Source: Streptomyces otsuchiensis (lineage in GTDB: Bacteria > Actinomycetota > Actinomycetes > Streptomycetales > Streptomycetaceae). Taken from it: DNA of 64,000 nucleotides. Position 1 is the stretch's first letter, and each line of letters starts with the position of its first letter. The DNA is taken from contig NZ_BHZI01000001.1 of assembly GCF_004305975.1 (NCBI RefSeq), positions 16,850-80,849 of the forward strand, read 5' to 3'. Below are positions 18,972 to 27,947 of the stretch, piece by piece. The notes under the pieces are model-generated. The model had not been told where the DNA came from, ran no database searches, and worked only from the letters and a program-made list of their open reading frames with translations. Position numbers and translations under genes: made by a program.

Positions 18972-20156
18972 ATGCACATCTCCCCGCCTGACTTCTCCCG
19001 GCGAGCCATCCGCCGGACCCTGACCACCGCTACCGCCCTGGTGACCTCCACGCTCGTCCTCGGCTCGTTGTGGCTGCCGCTGGCCGCCGCCCTCGCGCGA
19101 GAGGACGGCACCGGCGCGGCGGACGAGCACGCGGTCCCGAACATCCGGTCCGGCCCTGCACCGAGCGGGCGCTCAGAACCGCTCGACGGGACCGAAGGGC
19201 CGGAGGGGGTCTACGGGCCGGTCGAGCCGCAGGCTCAGCCGGCCCGTCACCCCGGCGCGGGCGTCAACCTGACTCCCTACGCCGACACCGCCCACGCTGC
19301 GGACGACCGCCCCGCACACCACGCAACGTCACCGCGATCGGTGCCGTCGGCCGGTCCGGGAGAGCCGGGCGCCGAGCGGTCCGAACCCGATACGCCCGAG
19401 GCGCCCGGACCGACCGGACCGACCGGACCGACCGGACAGGAAGATCAGCCGCTACCGGAACTCGATCCCTTCGGTACGGGCGACACGGGAGCACAGGGTT
19501 CGGCGCTGCCCACAGACGCCGACTGGCCCCTCGGGCCCCGCCCGCAGGTCGTGCGCCGCTGGGATCCGCCGCCCGCCCCCTGGGCGCCCGGCCACCGCGG
19601 CGTGGATCTCGCGGCGAGCCCCGGCACACCGGTCCACGCGGCGCTGGACGGTCACGTCAGCTTCGCCGGCATGGTGGCCGGGCGCGGTGTCGTCGTGATC
19701 GCCATTGACGGGACCGGGCTGCGCATGACACATGAACCGGTGATCCCGTCGGTGGCGGCGGGGCAACGGGTGAGTCGCGGCGAGCCCGTCGGGGTCGTCT
19801 CGGACGGTCCGTACCACTGCCAGGACTCATGCCTGCACTGGGGCCTGCTGGACGGCCGTACCTACCTCGATCCCCTCTCGATCGTCGGCCGGGATCCTTC
19901 CAGGCTGCTGCCCGTCACCGGTGTGCCGCTACCCCCGCCGGAGCACCACCGGGCGCGCGGGCGGAGCGGTGCCGTTCCGGGGCGGCGGTCGTCCGGCCGC
20001 AGCAGGGGCAGTGCCTCAGGAGGCAGGGGTGGGGCGACGCGACCGGGGCCGACGGCGCGAACGGTGGCGGGCGACTCCGTGCCGCGCACGCCCGGCGGCG
20101 TCAGGCCGCGGAGCGGGCGCCGTCCAGCACGAGCCGGACGGCGCGCTCGGCGATGA
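18972..20156 (+). CDS. Secreted M23-family peptidoglycan peptidase
   Basis: The 394-residue precursor has a twin-Arg-containing N-terminus and a hydrophobic signal segment (TATALVTSTLVLGSLWLPLAAALA). A disordered Pro/Thr/Gly linker with a PTGPTGPTG repeat precedes an M23 LytM-like domain at about 200-310: HRGVDLAASPGTPVHAALDGHV with the metal ligands H and D, and CLHWGLLDGRTYLDPL with the catalytic HxG-type histidine. The last 70 residues are an unusual Arg/Gly/Ser-rich tail that runs 56 bp into the oppositely oriented TetR gene. The tail may be a real cell-wall-binding extension or result from lost sequence at the 3' end. Homologues normally lie divergent from rpsB. Confidence 0.85.
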   Translation: MHISPPDFSRRAIRRTLTTATALVTSTLVLGSLWLPLAAALAREDGTGAADEHAVPNIRSGPAPSGRSEPLDGTEGPEGVYGPVEPQAQPARHPGAGVNLTPYADTAHAADDRPAHHATSPRSVPSAGPGEPGAERSEPDTPEAPGPTGPTGPTGQEDQPLPELDPFGTGDTGAQGSALPTDADWPLGPRPQVVRRWDPPPAPWAPGHRGVDLAASPGTPVHAALDGHVSFAGMVAGRGVVVIAIDGTGLRMTHEPVIPSVAAGQRVSRGEPVGVVSDGPYHCQDSCLHWGLLDGRTYLDPLSIVGRDPSRLLPVTGVPLPPPEHHRARGRSGAVPGRRSSGRSRGSASGGRGGATRPGPTARTVAGDSVPRTPGGVRPRSGRRPARAGRRARR

Positions 20157-20691
20157 CCTCGCGGTCCTCGACGCCCAGACCGGCCCGCCGCACCGCGGCG
20201 TCCACCACCCCCTGCAGCAGCACCGCCGTCAGGCGTGGTTCGGACTGCCCCAGATCGGCGAGCACTCGTACCACCAGGTCGATCAGGCTGCCGTGCGCCG
20301 CTCGAATCTGCTCGCGGGCGGCGGCGTCCAGCTCGCTCGCCGCGATGGCGACCACCGCCTGATGCCGCAGGTCTCCCGCAAGCGCCAGCTGCGTGCGGAC
20401 GTAGGCCTCGAGCTGTCGCTCTGGTTCGCCGGCGGAGGCGACGGCGGCCTCCACTTCGGCGGCCCATGCCGGGAAGTCCGTGGCGCAGAGCGCCTCCACC
20501 ACCGCACCGCGTGAACGGAAGTACTCGTAGACCGAAGACCGGGCCAGCCCGGTGCGTTCGGCCAGCGCGGGGAAGGTCAACGCCTTGGTGCCGCCGGAGG
20601 CGAGCAGAGCGCGCGCGGCCTCGAGCAGGGAGTCCCGCTGCTGTCTGCGATGCTCGGCCACGGAGGCCGCCCGGATCCTCGGCACACCCAC
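20101..20691 (-). CDS. TetR-family transcriptional regulator
   Basis: The 196-residue protein starts with a helix-turn-helix (LLEAARALLASGGTKALTFP, ALAERTGLARSSVYEYF) at about 20-65 and a divergent alpha-helical ligand domain. It lies 85 bp downstream of whiG on the same strand and may be co-transcribed with it; the regulated genes are unknown. Its 3' end overlaps the M23 gene tail by 56 bp. Confidence 0.85.
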   Translation of the reverse strand: MGVPRIRAASVAEHRRQQRDSLLEAARALLASGGTKALTFPALAERTGLARSSVYEYFRSRGAVVEALCATDFPAWAAEVEAAVASAGEPERQLEAYVRTQLALAGDLRHQAVVAIAASELDAAAREQIRAAHGSLIDLVVRVLADLGQSEPRLTAVLLQGVVDAAVRRAGLGVEDREVIAERAVRLVLDGARSAA

Positions 20692-20776
20692 AGACTAGAA
20701 CGTGCGGACTCCGGAAGCACCCCTCCCCGGGCATCGGGGTCGCCGCAGGCCGCGCTGCGGTCCCCGTCGTGGGTGC

Positions 20777-21619
20777 TCAGCGGCGTACATCGCTCAACTT
20801 CGCCCGCAGCTGGAGCACCGACTTGCTGTGGATCTGACTGACCCGGCTCTCGGTCACTCCGAGCACCTGCCCGATTTCTGCCAGTGTGAGCCCCTCGTAG
20901 TAGTAGAGCGTCACCACGGTCTTCTCCCGGTGCGGAAGCGTGTTGATCGCCCGTGCCAGCAGACGGCGGAGCTCACGGTCCTCCGCGACCTCGACCGGGT
21001 CGTCCGCGGAGGTGTCCTCCAGCGTGTCCATCAGGCTGAGGTCGCCCTCGCCGCCGACGTGGAGCATCTCCTCCAGCGCCACCATGTTGGCAAGCGACAA
21101 CTGACCGAAAAGGCTGTGGAGTTCCTCGACGGCGATGCCCATCTCCCGCGCGACCTCCGCCTCGCTGGGAGTGCGCCGCAGCGCCGCCTCCAGAGTCGCG
21201 TAGGCGCGCTCGGCCGCACGCGCCTTCTGCCGCACCGAACGGGGAATCCAGTCAAGCGCCCGCAGTTCGTCGATCATGGCGCCACGGATGCGCGTGATGG
21301 CGTATGTCTCGAACTTGATGGAGCGGTCCGGGTCGAACTTCTCGATGGCGTCGATCAGTCCGAAGATCCCCGAGGAGACGAAGTCGGCCTGTTCGACGTT
21401 GGGCGGAAGCCCGACGCTGACCCGCCCCGCCACGTACTTGACCAGCGGCGAGTAGTGCAGGATCAGCTGTTCGCGCAGGCGCTCGTCGCCTGTCGACTTG
21501 TAGGTGTGCCACAGCTCTTCGAGCGTGGTGGGCGAGCGCCGGGGCGCGGCACTCTCCGGCGCGGCCGCGGCCGGTGCTTCCGGAGCCGGTGTGGGGGGCC
21601 CGGGGGTGCGCTGTGGCAT
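20777..21619 (-). CDS. whiG: RNA polymerase sigma factor WhiG (FliA-type)
   Basis: WhiG commits aerial hyphae to sporulation in Streptomyces. The 280-residue protein has sigma region 2 ([60 protein letters not shown]) and region 3 ([20 protein letters not shown]). Region 4 ends in [25 protein letters not shown], the FliA/WhiG signature. The first 30 residues are a Pro/Ala extension. It is followed by TetR and preceded by dprA on the same strand; the 154-bp gap to dprA probably carries its promoter. RsiG/c-di-GMP anti-sigma control is known for the family and not visible here. Confidence 0.95.
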   Translation of the reverse strand: MPQRTPGPPTPAPEAPAAAAPESAAPRRSPTTLEELWHTYKSTGDERLREQLILHYSPLVKYVAGRVSVGLPPNVEQADFVSSGIFGLIDAIEKFDPDRSIKFETYAITRIRGAMIDELRALDWIPRSVRQKARAAERAYATLEAALRRTPSEAEVAREMGIAVEELHSLFGQLSLANMVALEEMLHVGGEGDLSLMDTLEDTSADDPVEVAEDRELRRLLARAINTLPHREKTVVTLYYYEGLTLAEIGQVLGVTESRVSQIHSKSVLQLRAKLSDVRR

Positions 21620-21773
21620 GCGTCGTCTGAAACCGTTCTACGGTGGTCTGTGCGAATGGTGCCGGTTCGAGTGGAACCTTGGTGAGCGTAGCGTGACATT
21701 GACGTCGCGTAGCGCATATCGCCCCTGAACGCACATGCGCAGATACGTTCCGCCCACCGCACCGTGGTGTTAC

Positions 21774-23078
21774 TTACCTATCCACGCCTGGGGTGCGCCG
21801 GGGTGCGGGGGAGAGTGCCTCGCGCCGCAGAGCCCATGTCTCGCCGGTTCGTTCGACGAATCCCAGCGCGCGGAGCTCCAACAGCCGTGCAAGAGCAGCC
21901 AACTCACTGACACAGGCGCCGGCCGCGATCTCCCGAACGGCGGCCTCGCCACGAACCGGCACGGCCTCCAGTACTGTGGCCGACGCCTCGTCGAGTAGAT
22001 CCCGCGGGCGTGCCACCGTCGGGGCCGGTTCCGCCAGCTCGCCCATCGCGCCCACCAGTTCGATCACCTCATCGGCCCGTGCCACCAAAACCGCCTCCGC
22101 GCGCAGTAGTTGATGTACGCCCTCGGACTGTGCGGAGAAGACGGAACCCGGCACGCCCATCAGGTGGCGGCCAAGTCGCGCCGCGTGTCGCGCGGTCGCG
22201 AGCGCACCGCTGCGCGGGGCGGCCTCGACGACGACGGTGCCCCGGGTGAGCGCGGCGAGGACGCGATTGCGCTGAAGGAAGCGGTGCCGGGTCGGGTGTT
22301 CGCCGGGAGGCAGCTCGCTCACCACCAGACCGCACTGACGGATCCTCCCCAGCAACTCCCGGTGACCCGCCGGGTATCCGTTGTCGACACCGCAGGCCAG
22401 GACGGCGACGGTCGGGCCACCGGCACGCAGCGCCCCCTGGTGCGCCGCGCCGTCGATCCCGTACGCCGCGCCCGAGACCACGGTCCATCCACGGTCGGCG
22501 AGCGAACGAGCGAGCTCGGCGGTCACATAGCCTCCGTAGTCCGTGCACGCACGCGAACCCACCACCGCCACCGAACGCAGCGCGAGCAGACGGAGCGAGG
22601 CCTCGCCGCGGACCCACAGCCCCGTCGGGCGCGCGGCCCCCAGGTCGTCGAGCTGACTCGGCCACTCCGCGTCACCGGGGCACACGAACCGTGCGCCGCA
22701 GGCCGCGGCGCGCCCGAGGTCCGCCGCCGGGTCGGCACGGTGGGCGCGCAGCCGCATACCCGCCCAGCGCTGCGGCCCGAAGGGCCGGTCCCGACCGTCG
22801 TCGCGCACGGTGTTCCAGGCTGTGACCGGTCCCACTTCGGCGAGCCAGCGCCCCATCACCGCGTCGCCCGGCTCGCCGACGCGTGCCAGAGCCACGCGTG
22901 CCAGTCGTTCCTCCTCCGCCATCGGCGCCTCGGCCGGACCCGGAGGCCGGTAGAGGCCCCGGGCCGGGCCGCCTTCGGATGCTGTCCCTGTCGCAGGTGC
23001 CGTGCCGGGGGTCGGCACTGTCCCCTGGGCCGGTGTCGTCCCGGCGGCCGGGGCCGCGTGGGCGCTCGTGGTCGTCAT
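21774..23078 (-). CDS. dprA: DNA-processing protein DprA
   Basis: DprA loads RecA on single-stranded DNA during transformation in competent bacteria; its role in Streptomyces is unclear. The Rossmann core shows VVGSRACTDYGGYVTAELA, VSGAAYGIDGAAHQGAL, VLACGVDNGYPAGH and RNRVLAALTRGTVVVEAAPR, followed by a C-terminal winged-helix domain. The first 52 residues are a Thr/Pro/Ala repeat (GTTPAQGTVPTPGTAPATGT); an internal ATG at 22922 with GAGG ahead would give a 382-residue protein of normal length. It is downstream of comM by 163 bp. Confidence 0.92.
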   Translation of the reverse strand: MTTTSAHAAPAAGTTPAQGTVPTPGTAPATGTASEGGPARGLYRPPGPAEAPMAEEERLARVALARVGEPGDAVMGRWLAEVGPVTAWNTVRDDGRDRPFGPQRWAGMRLRAHRADPAADLGRAAACGARFVCPGDAEWPSQLDDLGAARPTGLWVRGEASLRLLALRSVAVVGSRACTDYGGYVTAELARSLADRGWTVVSGAAYGIDGAAHQGALRAGGPTVAVLACGVDNGYPAGHRELLGRIRQCGLVVSELPPGEHPTRHRFLQRNRVLAALTRGTVVVEAAPRSGALATARHAARLGRHLMGVPGSVFSAQSEGVHQLLRAEAVLVARADEVIELVGAMGELAEPAPTVARPRDLLDEASATVLEAVPVRGEAAVREIAAGACVSELAALARLLELRALGFVERTGETWALRREALSPAPRRTPGVDR

Positions 23079-23241
23079 GGGAGCCGCCTCTCTCCTTGTC
23101 TCGTCACTTCATGCCAGGCAGTGGACCTGGCCCCGGATCCGCCCCGGACGCCGGGGCCCCGGGTGGACTTCTCCGCCTTACGGGAAGGCCGTCCACCAGT
23201 CGTGAGGCGGACCGTCCGCCGGCCGGGCGGGCGATCGCCGG

Positions 23242-24840
23242 TCACGGGAGGCTCCCCACCAGCCCGGCGCCGCGCGCCACTCCCGTGCGCAGCGCGAGCG
23301 CGGCATCGACATCGGCGGCCGTCGGACGGTCGTGACCCGCGAGGTCCGCGACCGTCCACGCCACGCGCAGTACGCGGTCCAGGCCGCGAGCCGTGAGCAG
23401 ACCCCGGTCCATGTCGCGTTCCGCGCGTACCAGCGCGCCCGGCGCCGGTGCCCATCGGCCGCGCAGCTCGTGCCCGGGTACCGCGCTGTTGACCCGCCAC
23501 GGAAACCCCTCGTAGCGCGCCGCAGCGCGTTCCCGCGCGGCGGCGACCCGGCCGGCGACCGTCGCCGTGGACTCGCTCTCCCCGGCGGCGAGCAGCTCCG
23601 CCCGGCTCACCGGCTCCACCGGCACCCGCAGATCGACGCGGTCCAGCAACGGTCCGGACAGCCGCGCGCGATAGCGCCGTACCGCGCTGGGAGGACACTC
23701 GCACCCACCTCCGGGCGCGCCGTGCCTGCCGCACGGACAGGGGTTGGCCGCGAGGACCAGCAGCAGGCGGGCGGGCAGCCGCATGACGCCCGCCGACCGG
23801 GCGATCACGACCTGGCCCGACTCGAGCGGCTGCCGGAGTGCGTCCAGCGCTCGGCTGCTCATCTCGGCCGCCTCGTCGATGAAGAGCACACCGTGATGGG
23901 CGAGGGACACGGCTCCTGGGCGGGGTGTGCCCGTGCCGCCGCCCACCAGCGCGGCCATCGACGCGGAGTGGTGCGGGGCGCAGTAGGGCGGGCGTTCCAC
24001 CAGTGGCCGCCCGGCGGGGAGAGTGCCGCTGACCGAGTGGACCGCGGTCGCCTCCAGCGCCTCCTGGCGTGTCAGTGGTGGCAGCAGCCCCGGCAGCCGT
24101 TCCGCGAGCATGGTCTTGCCGGCGCCCGGGGTCCCTTTGAGAAAGAGATGGTGGCGCCCCGCCGCCGAGACCTCCAGCGCGCGGCGTGCCGAACGCTGTC
24201 CGGCGACCTCCGCCAGATCCGGCGTGTGGTCGCCACCGGTCACGCCGTCGCAGAGCCCGGCCGCGGCGCCCGGAGGCAGCACCCCCGAGAGGTCCGGCCC
24301 CTCCGGAGGTGGCTCATCGGGCACGGGCGTGCCGTTCAAAACGGCCACGAGCTGTCGCAGGCTCCGCACCCCGAGGACCGCGACACCCGGAACCAGAGCG
24401 GCCTCGGCCGCGGTGGACTCGGCCACCACGACCTGTCGGTACCCCGCCTCCGCGGCTGCGAGCACGGCCGGGAGAACACCGCGCACCGGACGGATGCGGC
24501 CGTCGAGACCCAGCTCGCCGATCATCACCAGATCGGCGACGGCCGAGGGCTCCACCTGCTCGGCGGCCGCGAGCGTCGCGCAGGCGACGGCCAGGTCGAA
24601 ACCGCTGCCGGCCTTCGGCAGTGAAGCAGGACTCAGTGCCACGGTCAGTTTCTTCTGTGGCCAGGGCACCCCGGAGTTGATGACAGCGGAACGGACACGG
24701 TCCCGGCTCTCGCTCAGCGACTTGTCCACCAGCCCGACCAGGGTGAAAGCGGCGACCCCCGGTTCGAGGTCGGCCTGCACCTCGACCACGACGCCCTCGA
24801 CCCCGGTCACCGCGACGGAGCACGTCCGCGCGAACGGCAT
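23242..24840 (-). CDS. comM: ComM/YifB-type Mg-chelatase-like ATPase
   Basis: ComM is a hexameric helicase that helps branch migration when DNA is integrated in transformable bacteria. The 532-residue product starts at ATG 24840 ([20 protein letters not shown]), sharing one base with the yraN stop (TGATG). An N-terminal Lon-like domain (GLVDKSLSESRDRVRSA), the Walker A GTPGAGKTMLAERLPGLLPP, the Walker B GVLFIDEAAEM and a C-terminal zinc-like CPCGRHGAPGGGCEC motif are present. The open frame extends upstream to 25425 in non-conserved sequence, which is discarded. Confidence 0.94.
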   Translation of the reverse strand: MPFARTCSVAVTGVEGVVVEVQADLEPGVAAFTLVGLVDKSLSESRDRVRSAVINSGVPWPQKKLTVALSPASLPKAGSGFDLAVACATLAAAEQVEPSAVADLVMIGELGLDGRIRPVRGVLPAVLAAAEAGYRQVVVAESTAAEAALVPGVAVLGVRSLRQLVAVLNGTPVPDEPPPEGPDLSGVLPPGAAAGLCDGVTGGDHTPDLAEVAGQRSARRALEVSAAGRHHLFLKGTPGAGKTMLAERLPGLLPPLTRQEALEATAVHSVSGTLPAGRPLVERPPYCAPHHSASMAALVGGGTGTPRPGAVSLAHHGVLFIDEAAEMSSRALDALRQPLESGQVVIARSAGVMRLPARLLLVLAANPCPCGRHGAPGGGCECPPSAVRRYRARLSGPLLDRVDLRVPVEPVSRAELLAAGESESTATVAGRVAAARERAAARYEGFPWRVNSAVPGHELRGRWAPAPGALVRAERDMDRGLLTARGLDRVLRVAWTVADLAGHDRPTAADVDAALALRTGVARGAGLVGSLP

Positions 24841-25235
24841 CACGCCACCCCCCTGGCGTGCTCGATGAGGGGAGCGCCTCGGCGCGGCAGCGTCACACCC
24901 ACCAGATCGATCCGGACCCCGCCCGCCGGGAGATCCCGGTGTTCGGGCAGCCAGCGATCGGCGAGCCAACGTTCCGACAGCTCCCGCAGCCGCGACAGCT
25001 GCCGCGGGCCCAGCCCGGCCATCGGATGCTGGTATCCACCGGCTCTCCGCGTCTTCACCTCGCACACGATGACGGTGACTCCGGTGGCCTCCGGGCCCGG
25101 ATCCTCGCGGGCCACGATGTCGATCTCTCCCGCGCGGCACCGCCAGTTGCGGTCCATGATCGTCATCCCCGCATCGCCCAGGCTTCGAGCCGCGAGTCGT
25201 TCGCCGTACCGTCCGAGCGCTCCTCGTTCGTTCAT
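24840..25235 (-). CDS. yraN: YraN/UPF0102 endonuclease-like protein
   Basis: The 131-residue protein belongs to the restriction-endonuclease-like UPF0102 family: [20 protein letters not shown], then [12 protein letters not shown] and [17 protein letters not shown], which supply the D...ExK-type active-site residues. It leads the yraN-comM-dprA set, and its stop overlaps the comM start by one base. Its start codon lies 46 bp inside the right inverted repeat. Confidence 0.93.
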   Translation of the reverse strand: MNERGALGRYGERLAARSLGDAGMTIMDRNWRCRAGEIDIVAREDPGPEATGVTVIVCEVKTRRAGGYQHPMAGLGPRQLSRLRELSERWLADRWLPEHRDLPAGGVRIDLVGVTLPRRGAPLIEHARGVA

Positions 25236-25280
25236 GGCGCCTCACCTCCGTGACCGACAGTGACGCAGTCCGGCGGACGC

Positions 25281-25320
25281 TGTGGATCTTGGTGGACAAC
25301 CGGCTCCCTGTGGATAACTC
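25281..25320 (-). repeat. Right 40-bp inverted repeat with three DnaA-box-like nonamers
   Basis: Read on the minus strand, TTATCCACA (25317-25309), TTGTCCACC (25299-25291) and AGATCCACA (25289-25281) start 18 and 10 bp apart, exactly as in the left copy at 18902-18941. TTGTCCACC differs by one base from the Streptomyces DnaA-box consensus TTGTCCACA. Confidence 0.9.
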
Positions 25321-25833
25321 GGCCACCCTCAGGAGTGAGGCGAGCTGTCCCGCTGACGGCGCGGCCCCCCGCGTGCGCCCTGTCGGCAGAGCGCTGGCGG
25401 AGCGCCGGAGGAGCACCCCAACCACGCCCTGCAGCGCGGCTGGTGCGCGCCGGGCAAGCGCCCGCGCGCCGACCGGAGCGACACCCCCTCACCTGCTCCT
25501 CTGCCAGGCCCGGTGAGGCGCCAGGTGTCACGCGTGCACCCTGGAGTGCGTACCTCGGCGCCCGCGCCGCCACCGCACGCCTGCCCTGCCCATCGGTGGT
25601 CTCCGGGCCGGTCGCCCGAGGCCTTCCCGGTCCCGTACACTTTCCCTGGCGATCCGGGTCCCGGATCGACCTCGCATGCCCCGCCACCGGCCCGGCGACA
25701 CCGGACCGGAGGCCGCGTTTCTCGGTCCGCGGGCGCCCTCAACAGCGCTCACGGTAGGACGCGCAGGGGCGTCAGGAGCGTCGCCCGTCCCGGGTGGCGC
25801 TGACAACCGAGTCACACCCCAAGGAGAACGGCC
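25321..25833 (+). other. rpsB promoter and leader region
   Basis: Most of the 598-bp yraN-rpsB gap. It contains no supported gene. TACACT at 25636-25641 is a candidate -10, which would give an untranslated leader of about 185 nt; no clear -35 was found. A small inverted repeat (GATCCGGG/CCCGGATC, 25651-25667) lies at the predicted leader start, and AAGGAGA stands just before the rpsB ATG. Autogenous control of rpsB-tsf by S2 is known elsewhere but not demonstrable here. Confidence 0.5.
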
Positions 25834-26772
25834 ATGGCCGTCGTCACGATGCGGGAGCTGCTGGAGAGCGGCGTCCACTTCGGGCACCAGACCCGTCGCT
25901 GGAACCCGAAGATGAAGCGCTTCATCTTCACCGAGCGCAACGGCATCTACATCATCGACCTGCTCCAGTCGCTGTCGTACATCGACCGCGCCTACGAGTT
26001 CGTCAAGGAGACCGTCGCCCACGGCGGTGCCGTGATGTTCGTCGGTACCAAGAAGCAGGCCCAGCAGACCATCGCCGAGCAGGCGACCCGGGTCGGCATG
26101 CCCTACGTGAACCAGCGCTGGCTGGGCGGCATGCTCACCAACTTCTCGACCGTCCACAAGCGTCTGCAGCGGCTCAAGGAGCTGGAGCAGATCGACTTCG
26201 AGGACGTCGCCGCCTCCGGTCTGACCAAGAAGGAGCTCCTGGTCCTCTCCCGCGAGAAGGCCAAGCTGGAGAAGACCCTCGGTGGTATCCGCGACATGCA
26301 GAAGGTGCCCAGCGCCGTCTGGATCGTGGACACCAAGAAGGAGCACATCGCGGTCGGTGAGGCCCGGAAGCTCAACATCCCGGTCGTCGCGATCCTCGAC
26401 ACCAACTGCGACCCCGACGAGGTCGACTACAAGATCCCCGGCAACGACGACGCGATCCGCTCCGTCACGCTGCTCACCCGTGTGATCGCCGACGCCGTGG
26501 CCGAGGGCCTCATCGCCCGCTCCGGCGCCGCGACCGCGGCCAAGGAGGGCGACAAGCCCGCCGCTGAGCCGCTGCCCGAGTGGGAGCGGGAGCTTCTCGA
26601 GGGTGCCGAGGCGAAGGCCGAGTCCGCCCCCGCCGAGGGTGGCGAGGAGACCGCGGCCGCCGAGGCCCCCGCGACGGAGACCCCCGTCGCCGAGGCGCCT
26701 GCCGCTGAGGCTCCGGCCGCCGAGGCGCCCGCCGCCGACGCCGCGACCGAGGCCCCCGCCGAGCAGGGCTGA
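25834..26772 (+). CDS. rpsB: Ribosomal protein uS2
   Basis: The 312-residue protein has the full uS2 core ([70 protein letters not shown]). After about residue 255 there is a repetitive Ala/Glu/Pro tail ([20 protein letters not shown]), typical of Streptomyces S2. A good Shine-Dalgarno precedes the ATG. tsf follows across a strong hairpin, giving the universal rpsB-tsf pair. Confidence 0.97.
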   Translation: MAVVTMRELLESGVHFGHQTRRWNPKMKRFIFTERNGIYIIDLLQSLSYIDRAYEFVKETVAHGGAVMFVGTKKQAQQTIAEQATRVGMPYVNQRWLGGMLTNFSTVHKRLQRLKELEQIDFEDVAASGLTKKELLVLSREKAKLEKTLGGIRDMQKVPSAVWIVDTKKEHIAVGEARKLNIPVVAILDTNCDPDEVDYKIPGNDDAIRSVTLLTRVIADAVAEGLIARSGAATAAKEGDKPAAEPLPEWERELLEGAEAKAESAPAEGGEETAAAEAPATETPVAEAPAAEAPAAEAPAADAATEAPAEQG

Positions 26773-26790
26773 CGCACCACCTGTCCGGGA

Positions 26791-26825
26791 GCGGCGGGCC
26801 GGGGCCCCCGGCCCCGGCCCGCCGC
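26791..26825 (+). terminator. rpsB-tsf attenuator/terminator hairpin
   Basis: A perfect 16-bp, all G-C stem (26791-26806 with 26810-26825) with a 3-nt loop lies 18 bp after rpsB. It likely lowers transcription into tsf rather than blocking it. Confidence 0.85.
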
Positions 26826-26881
26826 CTGCCCGTACCGCGATCCCACCCCACCGACCATTCCGGGAAGAGAATCACGTAATC

Positions 26882-27718
26882 ATGGCGAACTTCACCGCCG
26901 CTGACGTCAAGAAGCTCCGGGAGCTCTCCGGCGCCGGCATGATGGACTGCAAGAAGGCTCTGGACGAGGCCGAGGGCGACGTCGAGAAGGCCGTCGAGAT
27001 CCTGCGGGTCAAGGGCCAGAAGGGTGTCGCCAAGCGCGAGAGCCGTTCCGCCGAGAACGGTGCTGTCGTCGCGCTCATCGCCGGCGACGACACTTCCGGC
27101 GTGCTGCTGGAGCTCAAGTGCGAGACCGACTTCGTCGCCAAGGGTGACAAGTTCCAGGCCGTCGCCCAGACGATCGTCGAGCACGTGGCGAAGACCTCCC
27201 CGGCCGACATCGCCGCGCTCCTCGCCTCCGAGATCGAGCCGGGCAAGACGGTTCAGGCGTACGTCGACGAGGCCAACGCCACCCTCGGCGAGAAGATCGT
27301 GCTGGACCGGTTCGCCCAGTACACCGGCGGTTTCGTCGCCACCTACCTGCACCGCACCAGCCCCGACCTGCCGCCGCAGGTCGGTGTCCTCGTGCAGCTG
27401 GACAAGCCCGAGGCGCAGGTCGCCCGCGACATCGCCCAGCACATCGCGGCGTTCTCCCCGAAGTGGCTCTCGCGTGAGGACGTGCCCGCCGACGTCGTGG
27501 AGAACGAGCGCCGCGTCGCCGAGGCCACCTCCCGCGAGGAGGGCAAGCCCGAGGCCGCCCTGCCGAAGATCGTCGAGGGCCGGGTGAACGGCTTCTTCAA
27601 GGAGAACACCCTCCTCGGTCAGCCCTTCGCCAAGGACAACAAGAAGACCGTTCAGAAGGTGCTCGAGGAGGCCGGCGTCACCCTCCAGGGCTTCGCCCGC
27701 TTCCGGGTCGGCGCCTGA
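26882..27718 (+). CDS. tsf: Elongation factor Ts
   Basis: EF-Ts exchanges GDP on EF-Tu. The ATG at 26882 gives 278 residues: an N-terminal UBA-like domain ([20 protein letters not shown]), the TDFVAKG signature in [15 protein letters not shown], and the core domain through [25 protein letters not shown] precedes the start. A terminator follows 10 bp after the stop. Confidence 0.97.
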   Translation: MANFTAADVKKLRELSGAGMMDCKKALDEAEGDVEKAVEILRVKGQKGVAKRESRSAENGAVVALIAGDDTSGVLLELKCETDFVAKGDKFQAVAQTIVEHVAKTSPADIAALLASEIEPGKTVQAYVDEANATLGEKIVLDRFAQYTGGFVATYLHRTSPDLPPQVGVLVQLDKPEAQVARDIAQHIAAFSPKWLSREDVPADVVENERRVAEATSREEGKPEAALPKIVEGRVNGFFKENTLLGQPFAKDNKKTVQKVLEEAGVTLQGFARFRVGA

Positions 27719-27728
27719 CGAACGGTCA

Positions 27729-27762
27729 GACGGGGGCCCGCCCATGACGGGCGGCCCCCGTC
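27729..27762 (+). terminator. tsf terminator
   Basis: The arms 27729-27743 and 27749-27762 pair over 14 bp with a single bulged C and a short loop, starting 10 bp after the tsf stop codon. Confidence 0.85.
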
Positions 27763-27947
27763 CCCGTCTCGCCCGTGCCGACGGCGCCGCAACCGCCGCG
27801 GCCCCGCTATTGTCGGGCGCAGAGCCTGCCCGGCGGTGCGCCGCGGGGTGGTGACCACCGCTGTTGTGTCGAGGAGGCCGTCGCCGTACTGGAACCGTCA
27901 GGGACCGTCGGCAATGGCCTCCTTCGTATGTGCACGAGGAGAGTTCC

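Noticed and set aside
20826-20834. Third DnaA-box-like TGTGGATCT inside whiG
   Set aside because: A single nonamer inside conserved sigma-factor coding sequence (SQIHSK) without the spaced partners of the flanking elements; explained by codon usage.
25400-25425. Start of comM at 25425 giving a 727-residue protein
   Set aside because: The added sequence overlaps all of yraN and the right inverted repeat; the conserved ComM N-terminus begins at ATG 24840.
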